Shown here: positions 1 to 10,946 of the stretch, one piece after another
How positions within the stretch are numbered: the first letter of the stretch is position 1
Layout of the letters: every line of letters begins with the position of its first letter
Origin: Carettochelys insculpta
Taxonomy: Eukaryota > Chordata > Testudines > Carettochelyidae
Direction of reading: 5' to 3'
DNA length: 64,000 bases
Assembly: GCF_033958435.1 (NCBI RefSeq)
Contig: NC_134138.1
Location: forward strand, 29,666,598 to 29,730,597
Notes under the pieces: generated by a model
The model's database searches: none
The model's input: only the letters and a program-made list of their open reading frames with translations
What the model was told of the DNA's origin: nothing
Program-made: the position numbers and the translations under genes

Positions 1-191
1 AGGCTGCACACAAAACAAGGCACCGCAGCCCCTCTCCAGACAGGGCTGCAGAGTGCTTTCTCTCAGCCCTCCGCTCATGCAGCAGACTCCAACTAGGAGG
101 TAGGGGTCCCCCCTAGCCTACCCGGAGCCCCCGTCTCCATTTTTACAGCCAGCCTCGCCCTGGCTGGGACCACCTTCACCCTTCCTGGGGT

Positions 192-1545
192 TTGAGCCAC
201 TGGAATACTATCACAAATCGCTCTCTCCAGTGTCCCAGGTCTCTCGACAATCTCGCTCCCCCAGACGCAGAGGGTATGCACCAAGGGAGCGGTCTAGGTC
301 ACCTTCCCAAGAGCAGTGCCCATGCTGCCGTGGTCGCCCCTATCATGCGGGGCATAGACACCACCGGCAATCTACCAGGGAAAGATCCCCACAGACGGTC
401 CCGTATTCCCAAGGGCAATCGCGAACGGGGACAGAGACTCAAGTATCTCAGGGGGAACTGGTTATGGAACCCCGAGATTTTTCCCTTGCAAGCTTCCAGA
501 GAGCGGATGTACCATCACCAACAGGAACCAGAAGGGTCCAGAGAGGCGCACCCTAGTGGTTCCTCGCTCTCCTCCCCGGACGAGGCTACGGCCCTGGGGG
601 ACGTCCATCCTCCGGACGATCTCAAACAGTTCCAAGAGCTGTTTAAGAGGGTGGCCTTCACGCAAGGCATCCAGACAGCAAAGGTGCAAGAGAAACACCA
701 TAAGCTCCTCAAAAATCTGACACCTCCGGCCTCCTCCAAAATAGCAATACCGCTTGATAACGCAATCTTGGAGTCCGCCACTAAGATATGGCAGACCCCT
801 GTGACTATTCCGCCTGTCCATAAGAGAGCGGATTAAAAAAAAAAAATACTTCGTGCCGGCGAAGGGCATGGAGTTCCTGTTCAGCCACCCACAACCAAAT
901 TCCTTGGTGGTGGAGTTGTCTCAACAAAGATCAAAGACATCTCAATTCAAGACCCGGGGAACAGACAAATATGCCAAGAAGCTAGAGCTGTTCGGCAGAA
1001 AGGTCTACTCCTCCTCCACTCTACTGTTGCGAATGGCAAATTACGCAGCGCATCTAGCGAACCATAATTTCGACAACTACACTAGGTTAACCTCCCTCAT
1101 GGACTCGCTTCCAGAGGACAAGAAACCAGTGCTCAAGGCCATCGTGCAAGAAGGCTACACGGCCTCAAGGACGGGAGTTCAGATCGCCCTGGATGTTGCA
1201 GACACAGCAGCACGCTCCACAGCTACGGCAGTGGTGATGCGAAGGGAGCCCTGGCTCCAGACTTCGGGTATACCGAGGGACCTGCAGGCAAAGATAGTCG
1301 ATCTTCCCTTCGACTTGCAGAAGCTGTTTGCTGAATCAACTGACTCGGTCCTTCATTCCAGTAAAGATTCAAGAGCCACACTTAGGACCCTGGGGATTTA
1401 CACCCCTCCATACAGAAGGAAAAAGTACTACCCTCAACAAAGACGGTACCAGTACCAGCAACAGTGTCCCCAGTACCACAGGGGTTACGAGCAAGGACGA
1501 CATGAACAGCACCAGCAGTACAGAACTCCAAGGCGATGTTCCTAA
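192..1545 (+). pseudogene. DIRS gag-like pseudogene
   Basis: This is the structural (gag-like) ORF expected upstream of RT in DIRS elements. The N-terminal part is arginine/serine rich (RSRSPRRRGYAPRERSRSPS, about 248-310, frame +2). The reading then continues in frame +3 from about 540 to 836 and in frame +1 from 853 to 1545. So there are at least two frameshifts, one near 535-545 and one at a run of twelve A residues (835-846) that follows a TAA-like break. The C-terminal part is helical and charged (for example PEDKKPVLKAIVQEGYTASR) and ends in a Gln/Tyr-rich tail (PQQRRYQYQQQCPQYHRGYE). The end overlaps the start of the RT frame at 1328. The start is uncertain because the 5' region is broken; the SR-rich part may begin upstream of 192. 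Confidence 0.75.
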
Positions 1546-3525
1546 CAGAGCTGTGCGTCTTCGGGGCAGGGCCAAAGGCCACAAGTTTGACACACAGATC
1601 CAGGGCTGCGCCATCACTACCATCGCACAAGGTCATCCGAAGCGGTTATTCCACCATCGCCTCCGACCATTCTACGACCAGTGGCAAAGGATCACCACAG
1701 ACAAATGGGTGTTGGAGATCATAGCCACGGGGTACGCCATCCCCTTCCAGTCGCTCCCACCGCCACGACCTCCACCCAGGCCCCACCTCCAGGAGGCCCC
1801 CCACGTAGCAAGGCTCAAGCAGGAGGTAGACCATCTCATGCTCATAGGGGCAGTGGAAAGAGTGCCGGAGCAACTGCAAGGGAGAGGGTCCTACTCGAGG
1901 TACTTCCTCACGGAGAAAAAGACAGGAGGCTGGAGGCCCATCTTAGATCTTCGAGGCCTCAACCGGTACCTGCGCAAGCAACGCTTTCGGATGATCACAA
2001 TCGCCTCCATCCTTATGGCACTAGACGATGGAGATTGGTTCGCAGCCCTCGACTTACAAGACGCGTATTTTCACATAACTATCCATCCAGCTCACCGATG
2101 ATTCCTCCGGTTCATGGTAGGCAAGGAACATTTTCAATACAAGGTCCTACCGTTTGGCCTCTCCTCGGCCCCCAGAGTCTTCACCAAGACCTTGGCAGTG
2201 GTGTCAGCCTACCTGCACAGACAGGGGGTATTTATATTCCAGTATCTGGATGACTGCCTACTCAAAGGGGCCTCGAAGGAGGAGGTACTACGCATGATAC
2301 GTGTCACAGCAGGCACGTTCTCTTCGCTCGGCCTGGTTATCAATCTGGCAAAGTCAAAGACAGACCCCACACAGGACATAGACTTCATAGGGGCACGCAT
2401 AAATTCTATTACAGCGAGAGTGTGTCTACCAGAGACTCGCTTTCGGGCCATCGGCTCCCTCGTGCAAGTCATCACCTTCAGCCCTACGGTGCCGGTTCTG
2501 ACGTGCTTGCAGCTGCTGGGCCACATGGGAGCAGCGACGTTCGTAGTACAGAACACCAGGTTACACATGCGCAGCATGCAGCACTGGCTGGCGAGCGTAT
2601 ACAAACCGGCAGCACACACCGTTCACAGGGTGGTGTCGCCCACAACAGAGGTGCGCAAATCCCTGCAATGGTGGATAAACCCCAAGAACCTGCTAACAGG
2701 GGTACCCTTCCACCAACCACAAATATCGGTTTTTCTTACTACAGATGCCTCCCTCATAGGGTGGGGAGCACACATGGGCGAAGAGGTGACGCAAGGGCTG
2801 TGGTCCTCCACGGAGCGATCACTGCACATAAATATACTGGAGCTCAGAGCAGTGTTCAACGCCTGCAGACACTTTCGAGACCATATACAAGGCAAAGTAG
2901 TCGGGATCAGTACAGACAATACCTCCACCATGTTTTATATAAATCGGCAAGGAGGAGCTCGGTCCCGTGCCTTATGTGCGGAAGCAGTCCGGTTGTGGAA
3001 CTGGTGCATCGCCAACAATATAACCTTGAAAGCCTCGTACTTACCAGGCGCTCACAATGTGAAGGCAGACCAAGGCGTTTCGCACTCATGCACGAGTGGC
3101 AGATCCGTCCCGATCTGCTACGACCGATTTTTCACGCATGGGGTTTTCCCCAGATAGACCTGTTTACTACTCAACACAACAAGAAGTGCCCACGATTCTG
3201 TTCCAGGGCAGGACTGGGATGGGGGTCCCTGGGGGACGCATTCGCGATCTCCTGGAGGGGACCCCTGCTTTACGCTTTCCCTCCCACAGTGCTCATCCAC
3301 AAAGTCTTGAAGAAAGCCAGGAGGGAAGGAGCCCGAATGATCCTAGTAGTCCCAACGTGGGATCGACAGCAATGGTTCCCCCTACTCCTGCGCATGTCGG
3401 ACCGGCCACCGATGCCCCTTCTGGTGGCGCCGGATCTGCGTACGCAAGCCCAGGGGTCCATAGTGCATCCGCACCCCCAAGGCCTGCGACTACAAGCGTG
3501 GTTAATCCACGGCTCAGCTCCCTAG
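1328..3525 (+). pseudogene. DIRS reverse transcriptase-RNase H pseudogene
   Basis: This encodes the enzyme that copies element RNA into DNA. RT motifs in order: GGWRPILDLRGLNRYL (about 1927-1973), LDLQDAYFHITIHP (about 2049-2090) with the first catalytic Asp, and YLDDCLL (about 2243-2263), the YxDD box. RNase H follows with TTDASLIGWG (about 2738), LELRAVFNACRHF (about 2839), STDNTSTMFY (about 2911) and a final Asp in HNVKAD (about 3056-3073). Breaks seen: an in-frame TGA at 2099-2101 where family members have Arg, best explained as CGA to TGA decay at a CpG, and a frameshift near 3070-3095 after the last RNase H Asp. The downstream part continues in frame +1 to a stop at 3525. The N-terminus overlaps gag by about 200 bases, as is common in DIRS elements. 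Confidence 0.9.
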
Positions 3526-4551
3526 AGAGCACATGTACGGAGGAAGTGCAGCAAGTCCTAGAAAGTAGCAGGAGGACTTCCACCAGGAAGACCTACAAGC
3601 AGAAATGGACTCGCTTCACGGCATGGTGTTCTACCAAACGGCTAGCCCCACTTTCGGTGCCTATGCCTGTGATATTAGAGTATTTACTGGACCTCAAGAG
3701 AGGAGGACTGTCACTATCCTCGTTAAAGGTCCACCTTGCCGCCTTTTCGGCTTTCAGACACTAAGAGGAAGGGCACACGGTGTTCGCCCATGCCATGGTT
3801 ACCAGGTTCCTCAAAGGGTTGGTAAACCTATACCCCCCTCGGATACCGCTTCCACCTTCGTGGAACTTGGACCTGGTGCTTAATGCGATAACGGGACCAC
3901 CGTTCGAGCCTTTGGCCACGGTTTTCCCTCCGCTTCCTTACGATAAAGACGACCTTTCTTCTCGCAATCACGTTAGCTTGCAGGGTGAGCGAGCTTGCGG
4001 CAGTTATGGCAACGCCACCCTGCACTGTTTTTTCCAAGGAGGCGGTAACCATACGGCTGCGTCCAGCCTTTGTTCCTAAAGTTTCTTCTGAGTTCATATT
4101 AACGAACCTATTGTTTTACCCTCGTTTTATCCAAAGCCTCATAACTTTAACAAAGAGGCGCGCCTATACCTCCTGGACGTGAGGAGGGCGCTAACCTTCT
4201 ATATAGACAGGACCAAGTCCTTCCGGAAAACGGATAGACTCCTAGTCTCTATCGCTCCCAAATCGAAAGGAGAAGGTCTCTCTTCGCAGAGAATCTCGAA
4301 GCATGTCGTATCCTACATAAAAATGTGCTACGAACTCAAAGACTCCTTTACTGGCCACGCCCAGGGCTTATTCCACTAGGGTGGTGGCGGCTTCAACAGC
4401 CTTTTTCAAGGGCGTTGCGCTAAAAGACACTTGCAGAGTGGCGACCTGGTCATCCTATGACACCTTCACCAAACATTACGCCCTTCACAGGGTATTCCAA
4501 GAGGATACCCGTCTCTCGACAGCGGTCCTCTCGGGGACAAGCGGCACATAA
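3500..4551 (+). pseudogene. DIRS tyrosine recombinase pseudogene
   Basis: This is the integrase of the element, a lambda-integrase-type tyrosine recombinase thought to insert a circular DNA intermediate. An N-terminal core-binding region is visible (STRKTYKQKWTRFTAWC, about 3580-3632; VILEYLLDLKRGGLSLSSLK, about 3674-3730). The catalytic domain has the first Arg in ACRVSEL (about 3976-3996). A C-terminal block reads AYSTRVVAAS (about 4366-4395), where relatives carry His in the H-x-x-R box. The end is ATWSSYDTFTKHYALH with the probable nucleophile Tyr at 4477-4479; the frame closes with TAA at 4549-4551. Breaks: a stop at 3762-3764, a shift near 3960-3985, a stop at 4180-4182 followed by frame changes. 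Start chosen near 3500 because the frame overlaps the RT tail. Confidence 0.85.
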
Positions 4552-4595
4552 TCCGATTACCCACCTCCTATCTTGGGTTACTGCTGGGTAGTCAC

Positions 4596-4693
4596 CTAAT
4601 GTGGAGCACCCACGGGGACACTCGAAGAAGAAAGAAAGGTTACTCACCGTAGTAACGGTGGTTCTTCGAGATGTGTCCCCGTGGGTGCTCCAC
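4596..4693. repeat. DIRS internal inverted module (hairpin)
   Basis: The segment 4601-4629 (starting GTGGAGCACCCACGGGGACA) is the reverse complement of 4662-4693, with a loop of about 32 bases that carries GGTTACTCACCGTAGTAACG. The right arm together with the loop, 4631-4693, is also the reverse complement of 4897-4959. This lies between the recombinase stop and the right terminus, where DIRS elements carry the internal complementary region used to join the ends during replication. Confidence 0.8.
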
Positions 4694-4890
4694 TATCCGC
4701 CCATCCTCCCCGCTTCGGATCTCTGTTTAGTGTTTTGCAGGAGCATCCGAGGCGGTTAGTCAAGGAACTGGCGGGGACCGGATTGCGCACGTGGCCAGGA
4801 GCGCGCAAGGGAGCGGCGCACACCGGCGCATGCGCGGTCCGGCAGAAACTGCTTGGAAGATCCGATCTGTGGCGCCGGGCGAGCCCGACA

Positions 4891-4959
4891 CCTAATGTGG
4901 AGCACCCACGGGGACACATCTTGAAGAACCACCGTTACTACGGTGAGTAACCTTTCTTT
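4891..4959. repeat. DIRS right inverted terminal repeat
   Basis: Positions 4897-4959 are the inverse of 4631-4693 over 63 bases with one mismatch (CTTGAAG against CTTCGAG). The 200 bases between the two arms (4694-4890) are GC- and CpG-rich without an ORF of note. The outer boundary is taken where the similarity ends, at AACCTTTCTTT. Confidence 0.8.
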
Positions 4960-5284
4960 TCTCTCCCTTGTCACATTAATGATGATCATAATTTACTGTT
5001 TTGTTCAAACCACTTACACCACCTTTCACACAAGAAGTCTTTGTAGAGGTTAATTAAATAACCCCTCCAGGTACCCTGTGAAGTGCCTTCTTGTTGATGT
5101 TTCAGAAGGATGAAGGAAACGTGTGGTTTATGCTGTCATCTGCAGAGTCAGGAGCGGAAGGCAGAACTCTGAATCTGTCTCTTGCTCTGATTGTTAGATT
5201 GCTTTTCCTTTGTGAAAAGGGGGTCATTCACTTTTTTTGTGTCACCTTGTTTTGTGGTCCCAGGAGACCCGATAAGTTAAAAAT
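4960..5284. other. Unassigned flank, no gene seen
   Basis: AT-rich single-copy-looking DNA between the DIRS terminus and the next element. No ORF, RNA gene or repeat that I recognise. Confidence 0.5.
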
Positions 5285-6157
5285 GTGAAAACTTAGTAGG
5301 TCTCTAGTCACCCTGGCTCCTAGTACTACGGTTGGGGACCACCCAAGGGATTGCAAAATGCTTTGCAACCTGTTGGCTGTGGAAAGTGACTGTAGTATTT
5401 TGCCCTCGGAATCAGAACTGAAAAAATTCTCCAGCATGAAGTTTGAGAATGCAATCGTGAGGTCCTATATGCTCAGCATTATGATAGATGATATAATGCC
5501 TTTTGTTATGTTTTGAGTGGGATTACCAACCCTGTGACCAGCCCAAATTCAAACTGATACTTGAGTGACACCTATAGAACTTTACCTTTTAAGTTTTTCA
5601 GTTGGATGTAATAGTTCCTTGTATGCTGTTCGAAGTTGCTGTATTCCACCCAAGTGATGATTGCAGTTCTTCAGTGGATGATGTGATCCCTGCATTCTTA
5701 CCAGCCTCACAGACAGTTTGTGAAACAGTTTAAGAAATGCCTTTAGTAGTTGAAGTTACTAATAGGCTGTGTCTACACTTGCCCCTTTCTTTGAAGGGGA
5801 CTTTGTAATGAGCCTGACTGGAGAATACTAATGAAGTGCTGTGATGAACATGCAGCACTTCATTAGGCTAATTCTCCCTGCAGCAACTTTTGAAGTGCCG
5901 GCATGCATGTAGCTGTGGACACTTTGAAGTGCCTTTACTCCCAACGTTTTTGGGGATTAAAGGCTCTTCGAAGTGCCCATGGCTACACGGCATGCTGGCA
6001 CTTCGAAGTACATCGGAGCACTTCATTAACATTCTCTGATCAGGCTAGTGTAGACACAGCCACAATGTTGGGAGACATAATGAGAAAACACATGTTGCAA
6101 TGGGGGGAGATTGATGAGTAGGAACCAGGGTGACTAGAGACCTACTAAGTGTTCACA
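5285..6157. mobile_element. Inverted-repeat element enclosing a second MITE
   Basis: The arm at 5291-5321 (ACTTAGTAGGTCTCTAGTCA and 11 more bases) is the inverse of 6120-6150 with one mismatch over 31 bases. A weaker extension (TGTGAA) lies just outside both arms. Such long near-identical arms 800 bases apart indicate the ends of a DNA transposon or a foldback element. The interior holds no coding ORF and contains a separate MITE at 5765-6061. I could not read a convincing target duplication, so class is open. Confidence 0.55.
5765..6061. mobile_element. Palindromic MITE, GGCTGTGTCTACAC ends
   Basis: The ends GGCTGTGTCTACAC (5765-5778) and its perfect inverse (6048-6061) define a 297-bp element with no ORF. 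Internal sequence is itself partly palindromic, for example AAGTGCTGTGATGAACATGCAGCACTT-like arms around 5833-5862. The flanking trinucleotides are ATA and ACA, an imperfect match to a 3-bp target duplication. The same end sequence recurs at 62113-62551 and 30160. A PIF/Harbinger-like class is suggested by 3-bp duplications at sister copies, but this is tentative. Confidence 0.6.
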
Positions 6158-6423
6158 AGTGTCACAAAAGTTATTACAAGTGTCAAGAGAACTGAACAGT
6201 GGAGTGGAGAAGAGTTTTAAAATGTTGACAACTTTTTTCTTTGCTTACGCACATTTAACTTTAATGGCTGATAAACGTTCTGGAAAGGGGGCATTGAACA
6301 CCCCAGTTCTTTTAATTAAAGTGAGGAAAACTCACTGTCCGTATATTCTGAGATTCCCAAGGCAATGTCCAACAAATCCAGGGGAGACTGGACAGGAGAC
6401 ATTGTGTATGGTTTTAATCAGTG

Positions 6424-6424
<1 letters not shown>
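6158..6424. other. No feature seen
   Basis: AT-rich DNA with a short direct repeat ACAAGTGTCA at about 6155 and 6177. No gene signal. Confidence 0.4.
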
Positions 6425-6456
<32 letters not shown>

Positions 6457-6670
6457 TGTTGAGGCAGGGAAGTGGAGGAGCTGGTACTCAGTCGCCCCAC
6501 CTCCAGCCAGTCCCACAGCTACCGAGGTGCTGGTACTCAGTACCAGCAATTACCAGCACAAAAACAAACACAAACAAACAAACAAAAAACAACAAAACAA
6601 GCAAACCCCCAAACCATCAACAAACTTCCCAATCTACTTCAAACATAATTAAAAAAAAAAAAAGGCAGAA
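6425..6670. repeat. Poly-T, GTACCAGC motif and A/C-rich low-complexity tract
   Basis: A run of 31 T (6425-6455) is followed by a GC-richer block with GGTACTCAGT twice and the small inverted motif TGGTACTCAGTACCA (about 6531-6545), then a degenerate (AAAC)n tract (about 6558-6625) and a run of A. A poly-T start with a GC-rich body may be a degraded retroposon in antisense orientation, but I cannot name the family. ORFs here are low-complexity artefacts (poly-Phe, Lys/Thr-rich). Confidence 0.5.
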
Positions 6671-9600
6671 AGTACCCAAGTCCAATTAAAAAACAAAATC
6701 ATTTCCTGGTCGCCTTGAAGGTAGTTGCAGGGTCTGCCAATTTTAAGTCCACTCACAGCTTCAAAACTCCTTGTGGCAGAATTCTCTCCCAATCACTTGA
6801 AACCTGTATTCATTCCATGCTTATCTCTGCAGCTGGAAATCTTTAATGGCAATTCAAGTTTACACCACAACAGTCCAAAATCGGCTCATTAGTGTTAGTA
6901 TCAGCACCACTTAAAGAGAACAGGTTTGCAAAGGGGGCACTGACCTAGCTGCACACTGTTGCAGTGTAGCTATCTTTGTCCTTCTGATGTAACAAAATAG
7001 TCCATGGTATGTGTGGTGGTGGTGTTGTGGTTTTTTTTGTTTTTTTTTCCCCAGTGCTGATCTCCAATAGTCATAGTTATGGTAAATCAAAGCCAACCAG
7101 GAGCCACTTTATGAAGAGAAAGCACAGGCTGTGTTACAAGTTATAAATGGCAGCTGTATTTTGTCAGTAGCCATGACTTATAAAAGTGTGCTTAGCATTT
7201 GTTTCACCTTTTGCTGATCTCAAAAAACGCCTAAGTGGGATCTTGCTCATTCACCTTCAGGCAGAAACTGAATCAGAAGTGTAAAGGTTTGGAAAGTTGT
7301 AAGTGGAATAAAATTATATGTTGTTGGAAACTGTTTTGCATCCTTAACTGCAGGTAGGAATTGTCAGACATGAGGTGGTGTTACCCAGTGGAGTTTCTCC
7401 CGTCTCCATTCCACTGAGACATGCCAGGGGCCTGATGATGTAAGGTTAATATAACACTCTCTTACTTTAATGTAGGGACAGCCAGAGAGTGAATCATATG
7501 CCACAGCAGAGCTCCCAGCTACTAATGCATTTTCATACTCAGTCATGTGATTGTATGTTAGTTTCCAACTTTAAAAAAACAAAAACCCCATGCTAATCAA
7601 TATCTAGCTATCTAATCATCTTAGTGGTGTTTGTTTTTTGTTTTTAACCTTAGATATCTATCCACCATGTTATTGCACGCAAATACCGTTGGAGTACAGA
7701 TATATGTTGACCCCATGCAAAGGTTGGTAGCAAGGAAGTTAACTCTGTACATAAGGAAAGTATAGCAAAAATGGCAGGTCAGTCATGTGGAGAAATTAAG
7801 CCAGAAGAGAGAGTATATTTTCAGTAGCAATTTAGCACATGATTGATCTTACTGATACTGTTAGTATAATGTTCATGGCTCAATGAGCCCACCACCAAAA
7901 AGTTGCTTGTTATGTGTGTTTTAAGAAAAATGCAAGCAAAAGAAGTTGATTAGATTTTAAGTGAACTTCACATTTGCATTAAACTACAACATGATGAACA
8001 TTTTATGAGAGCTAATTCACATGACACTGTTGGTCTGGTTTGTTTGTTTTTTTCCCCCCTGAGGATTTTTCTTCTCCCCCCTTTTGCCTCTCTTCTGTGC
8101 CTCTTTGTCTTAGTTTATTTTGGTGTCTGTTGTGTTTAGCAGTCGCACCTCATATGGCTAGATACAGTTAGTTCAGATGCAGTAAATCAGAATGTGAGGT
8201 TCAGTCTTTGTGGGTGTGTGTGTGGGGTTTGATTTCTCGTGAATTTCCTCTCTGTGCTATATCCCTTCTTAGCATCTTTGACTCACTTGTCCTTTATTTT
8301 AACTTAAGGCAGCTCTAGACACAATGTGGCACTTTTTGCCTTGGGTACATACAGAATCAATCACCTCCCACATCCCACAAGGGCAGCAACATTTTTCTGA
8401 GTTACACAAGGGAGAATCCAACTAGATGAGCAGACCTTAGGTATGATACAGTGAGCAAGACTTATCATGTTGTGACCATATGTGGCTTTGACAGTGCCAA
8501 AGGGGGGAAACTGAACTGGAAGCCTGTGGTCACATGGGCTCTGTGGGATATTTAGGTAATATTTTTGCTTGAGTCATGCTTCCTGGCAACCATGTGGTTA
8601 CATTCTGAGCTGTGTGCTTGCAAAGCAAAACTCCTTCCTGTGTGTGAGATGCAGGAGAGGTTTTGAGATGAATCTATTAAGCTGTGGAAATTTGAATGTG
8701 GAAACTGTCAAATCCTCCCAGAGCCGAGTGAGAGAGATTTCCCATTTCTCCTTGACCTTTCTTTTACAATAAAGAACGCATGCTTCTGAGCAATAACAGT
8801 GATCATCAGGGTAGTGTTAAGATAGACCAGACAGCCTTGAATGATGCATTCTGTCCTCCAGCCCCTTTTTGATTGCATCCCTTTGTATCGTGGGCACACA
8901 GAGGAGCAGACAGCCTTGAGGGGTATAAAACAGACAATAAATAATCTTTCAGTTTGTCTTGTGGTTTTTCCCAATTTACTTTCTTTTTGGCTGTAAAACA
9001 AACACAACCTTAGTCACAGCTTTTAACAAATTTGAAAATCTGTTTCCATGTTTATTGGAGAATGCTGCTGTAAGGTTAGTGATCAGTTGCTATTTAGGAG
9101 CTTGGTGGCCACTACCCATTTCTCTTTCACACACCTCTCCCATCTTTGCTGGAGATTAGATGTATTTTCCCTCATCTACCCTCGATCTGAAGGGTACGTA
9201 TGTTCACTCTGCCAAACCAGGCCACTTGTTTAGATGCCTTATTATGGACAGAAACACCTAACTTCCACATGCTAGTTTTGGACACAGTATATGGACTTTT
9301 GTTTTCTCCAGTTTGTGCATTTCTAGATGCAAAAAGTGGGTTAAGCCCAGAGCTTGTGGATTTCCGCGTGAGTTGAGTGCAGAGTTAGAAATCTGTACGT
9401 TGGGCAGTTGGCCATTTGAAAGTGGTCAATGATTTCTCAAGAGTCCAGCTGAGATAAAAGGCTGAACACTTGCCCAGTTCTGCTGGAGGTCAGTGGTTTT
9501 TAGGGGCATTTGAAACCGTGTAGGATTGGGTCTTCATGGTGGGAACTTTTAGGAGAAGCTAAAATGAAACATGGCTATGACAGTGAGGTTTTAATGAAAG

Positions 9601-9702
9601 GGGTGTCACTCTACTCAGTGTTTTGGGATAGCTTTGGTTTTAGTTCCAATCCCCTGTGAAAACATGTATCAGAAGACTATTGTTCTGTGCTGGCCAATGC
9701 AT
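6671..9702. other. Unique-looking AT-rich DNA, no gene
   Basis: Only short T-rich runs (around 7030-7049 and 8040-8055) and a brief GT-rich stretch (8210-8228). No ORF above about 100 codons, no splice-bounded coding pattern, no recognised repeat. Confidence 0.45.
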
Positions 9703-9850
9703 CAGTGATGGGCAACCAAGAGTAATGAGTGGGTTGCATGAGTGGCCCTCCTTCATCTTGGTGGGCCACATGCTAGTGATGGGCAACCTGCGGCTCTGTC
9801 TGCAGTCCATGTACCCCCTCTCTGCCCCTTCTCTCAAACCTTTCATGCAC
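9703..9850. mobile_element. hAT-like terminal fragments, duplicated
   Basis: The motif AGTGATGGGCAACC occurs at about 9704 and again at about 9774 in the same orientation. It resembles hAT left ends such as CAGNGGTGGNCAACC. No right end or target duplication found, so these are probably two left-end fragments, one inserted in or duplicated from the other. Confidence 0.4.
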
Positions 9851-10734
9851 TGGGGTGCTGAAGCCCATATTTCCTACTCCTCCGCCTCCCACTCAGCATA
9901 TTCGGAATGCCATGAATCTTCTGATTTGCACTCTGTCCCTGTTCCTCCCTCTCCACACTAGAGCTTGAGCAGCCAGAAAGAACTGATGGGGCTTGAGGGG
10001 TACAGGTGGAACCCTAGTGGGTCACAAGGTCTCTGCCACTGCTGTACACTCTCATGTGTTCTCAAGCTGGCAGCACATAGGTGTTTCAAGGAATGCCCCT
10101 GCCCCGAAGAGCTTATAGGCATATTAGCTAACAGCATATTTCAGAATTGCTGTATTTCTCTTGAGCATCTTATTAACATTATTTCATTCTTCAGTTGGCT
10201 CACCATTTCAACAGTGCTAGCAAAACTGGGCGTGCAGTCTTCAGCAAGCAAATCTTTTGAGGCAGCCATGTTCAGTTGCTATATTAGTGTGGTACCATAA
10301 AGCTGAAGAGCTAAACTCCTCCTTCCCTGGGGTGCGTTCCATTGTCAGTGCATTTGAGTGACTGTAACTGTTCCACAACAGGGTTTATAGTTTGGTGGCG
10401 TACATGAAGGAGGCCATGTTCATATTAATTCATCTCAGCCAGTCTATGAAATTGTAGAAGTCCAATATGTATATTTACTTCATTTGCCAAGTTTTCCAAA
10501 AAGGACTTTTGTGTAATACTTCCCCAGATCCCCTTAGTGTCCTCTCCTAGACCGCTCCTTAAAACTCCCTTTCTTCTGTGAGGACTCCAAGAACAAAACA
10601 AACTAAGCAATGGTTAGGCAGCCAATGTACAGGGATCTCAGTATCATCTCGTTGTTACCTTATGATTCCTGTCTCACTGTGAGGTGGGGGGATTAAATAC
10701 CTGAGACAATCTTGAATTCATTTATCTTCCTCCT
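9851..10734. other. No gene seen
   Basis: Holds a short CCCCTGCCCCGAAGAGCTTA motif (about 10096) that resembles the tail of an old interspersed repeat common in birds and reptiles. Nothing else is supported. Confidence 0.35.
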
Positions 10735-10890
10735 GGGAAGTAGGGCCGTGCTGTTGTCCTCATTTTACACAGGAGAAACTGAGGCACTGAGTGAGTCCAT
10801 GACCTGTCCCAGGTCACACTGGGAGTCTGTTGAAGAAGGGATCTGAGATCAGCATTCAAATTTTAGCACGGGAGCACCCAGGGATCCTGT
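10735..10890 (-). repeat. MIR-like SINE remnant
   Basis: The + strand reads CATTTTACACAGGAGAAACTGAGGCACTG followed by CCTGTCCCAGGTCACACTGGGAG, the familiar antisense of the MIR core (CTCAGTTTCC and GTGTGACCTTGGGCAAG). The element therefore lies on the - strand. Both ends are diverged. Confidence 0.75.
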
Positions 10891-10946
10891 GCCTTTGAAC
10901 TCACCTTCCCTTAGCAGAGAATGAGAGGTGCCTTCATGCTAACAAG

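Larger units (their letters stand above)
1..4959 (+). mobile_element. DIRS-like tyrosine-recombinase retrotransposon, 5'-truncated by the window edge
   Basis: The order gag, reverse transcriptase, RNase H, tyrosine recombinase, then an inverted-repeat module is the DIRS layout. DIRS elements integrate with a tyrosine recombinase instead of a DDE integrase and carry inverted termini plus an internal complementary region. What I see: an RT with DLQDAYFHITIHP and YLDD, an RNase H with TTDAS, LELRAV and STDNT, and a recombinase with ACRVSEL and a C-terminal HY. Frames are interrupted in every gene, so the copy is inactive. Codon and CpG content is much richer than in the flanking DNA. The left terminal repeat is not in the window, so total length is unknown. 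The right end is placed at the end of the inverted repeat near 4959. Confidence 0.93.

Noticed and set aside
1..4959. Endogenous retrovirus
   Set aside because: No protease, DDE integrase, env or direct LTRs; a tyrosine recombinase and inverted termini fit DIRS instead.
5765..6061. Palindrome as a possible microRNA precursor
   Set aside because: The inverted ends and repeated occurrence in the window identify it as a MITE; small-RNA evidence would be needed.
6159..6689. 176-codon frame with poly-Phe
   Set aside because: The Phe run is the poly-T tract and the tail is A/C-rich simple repeat.
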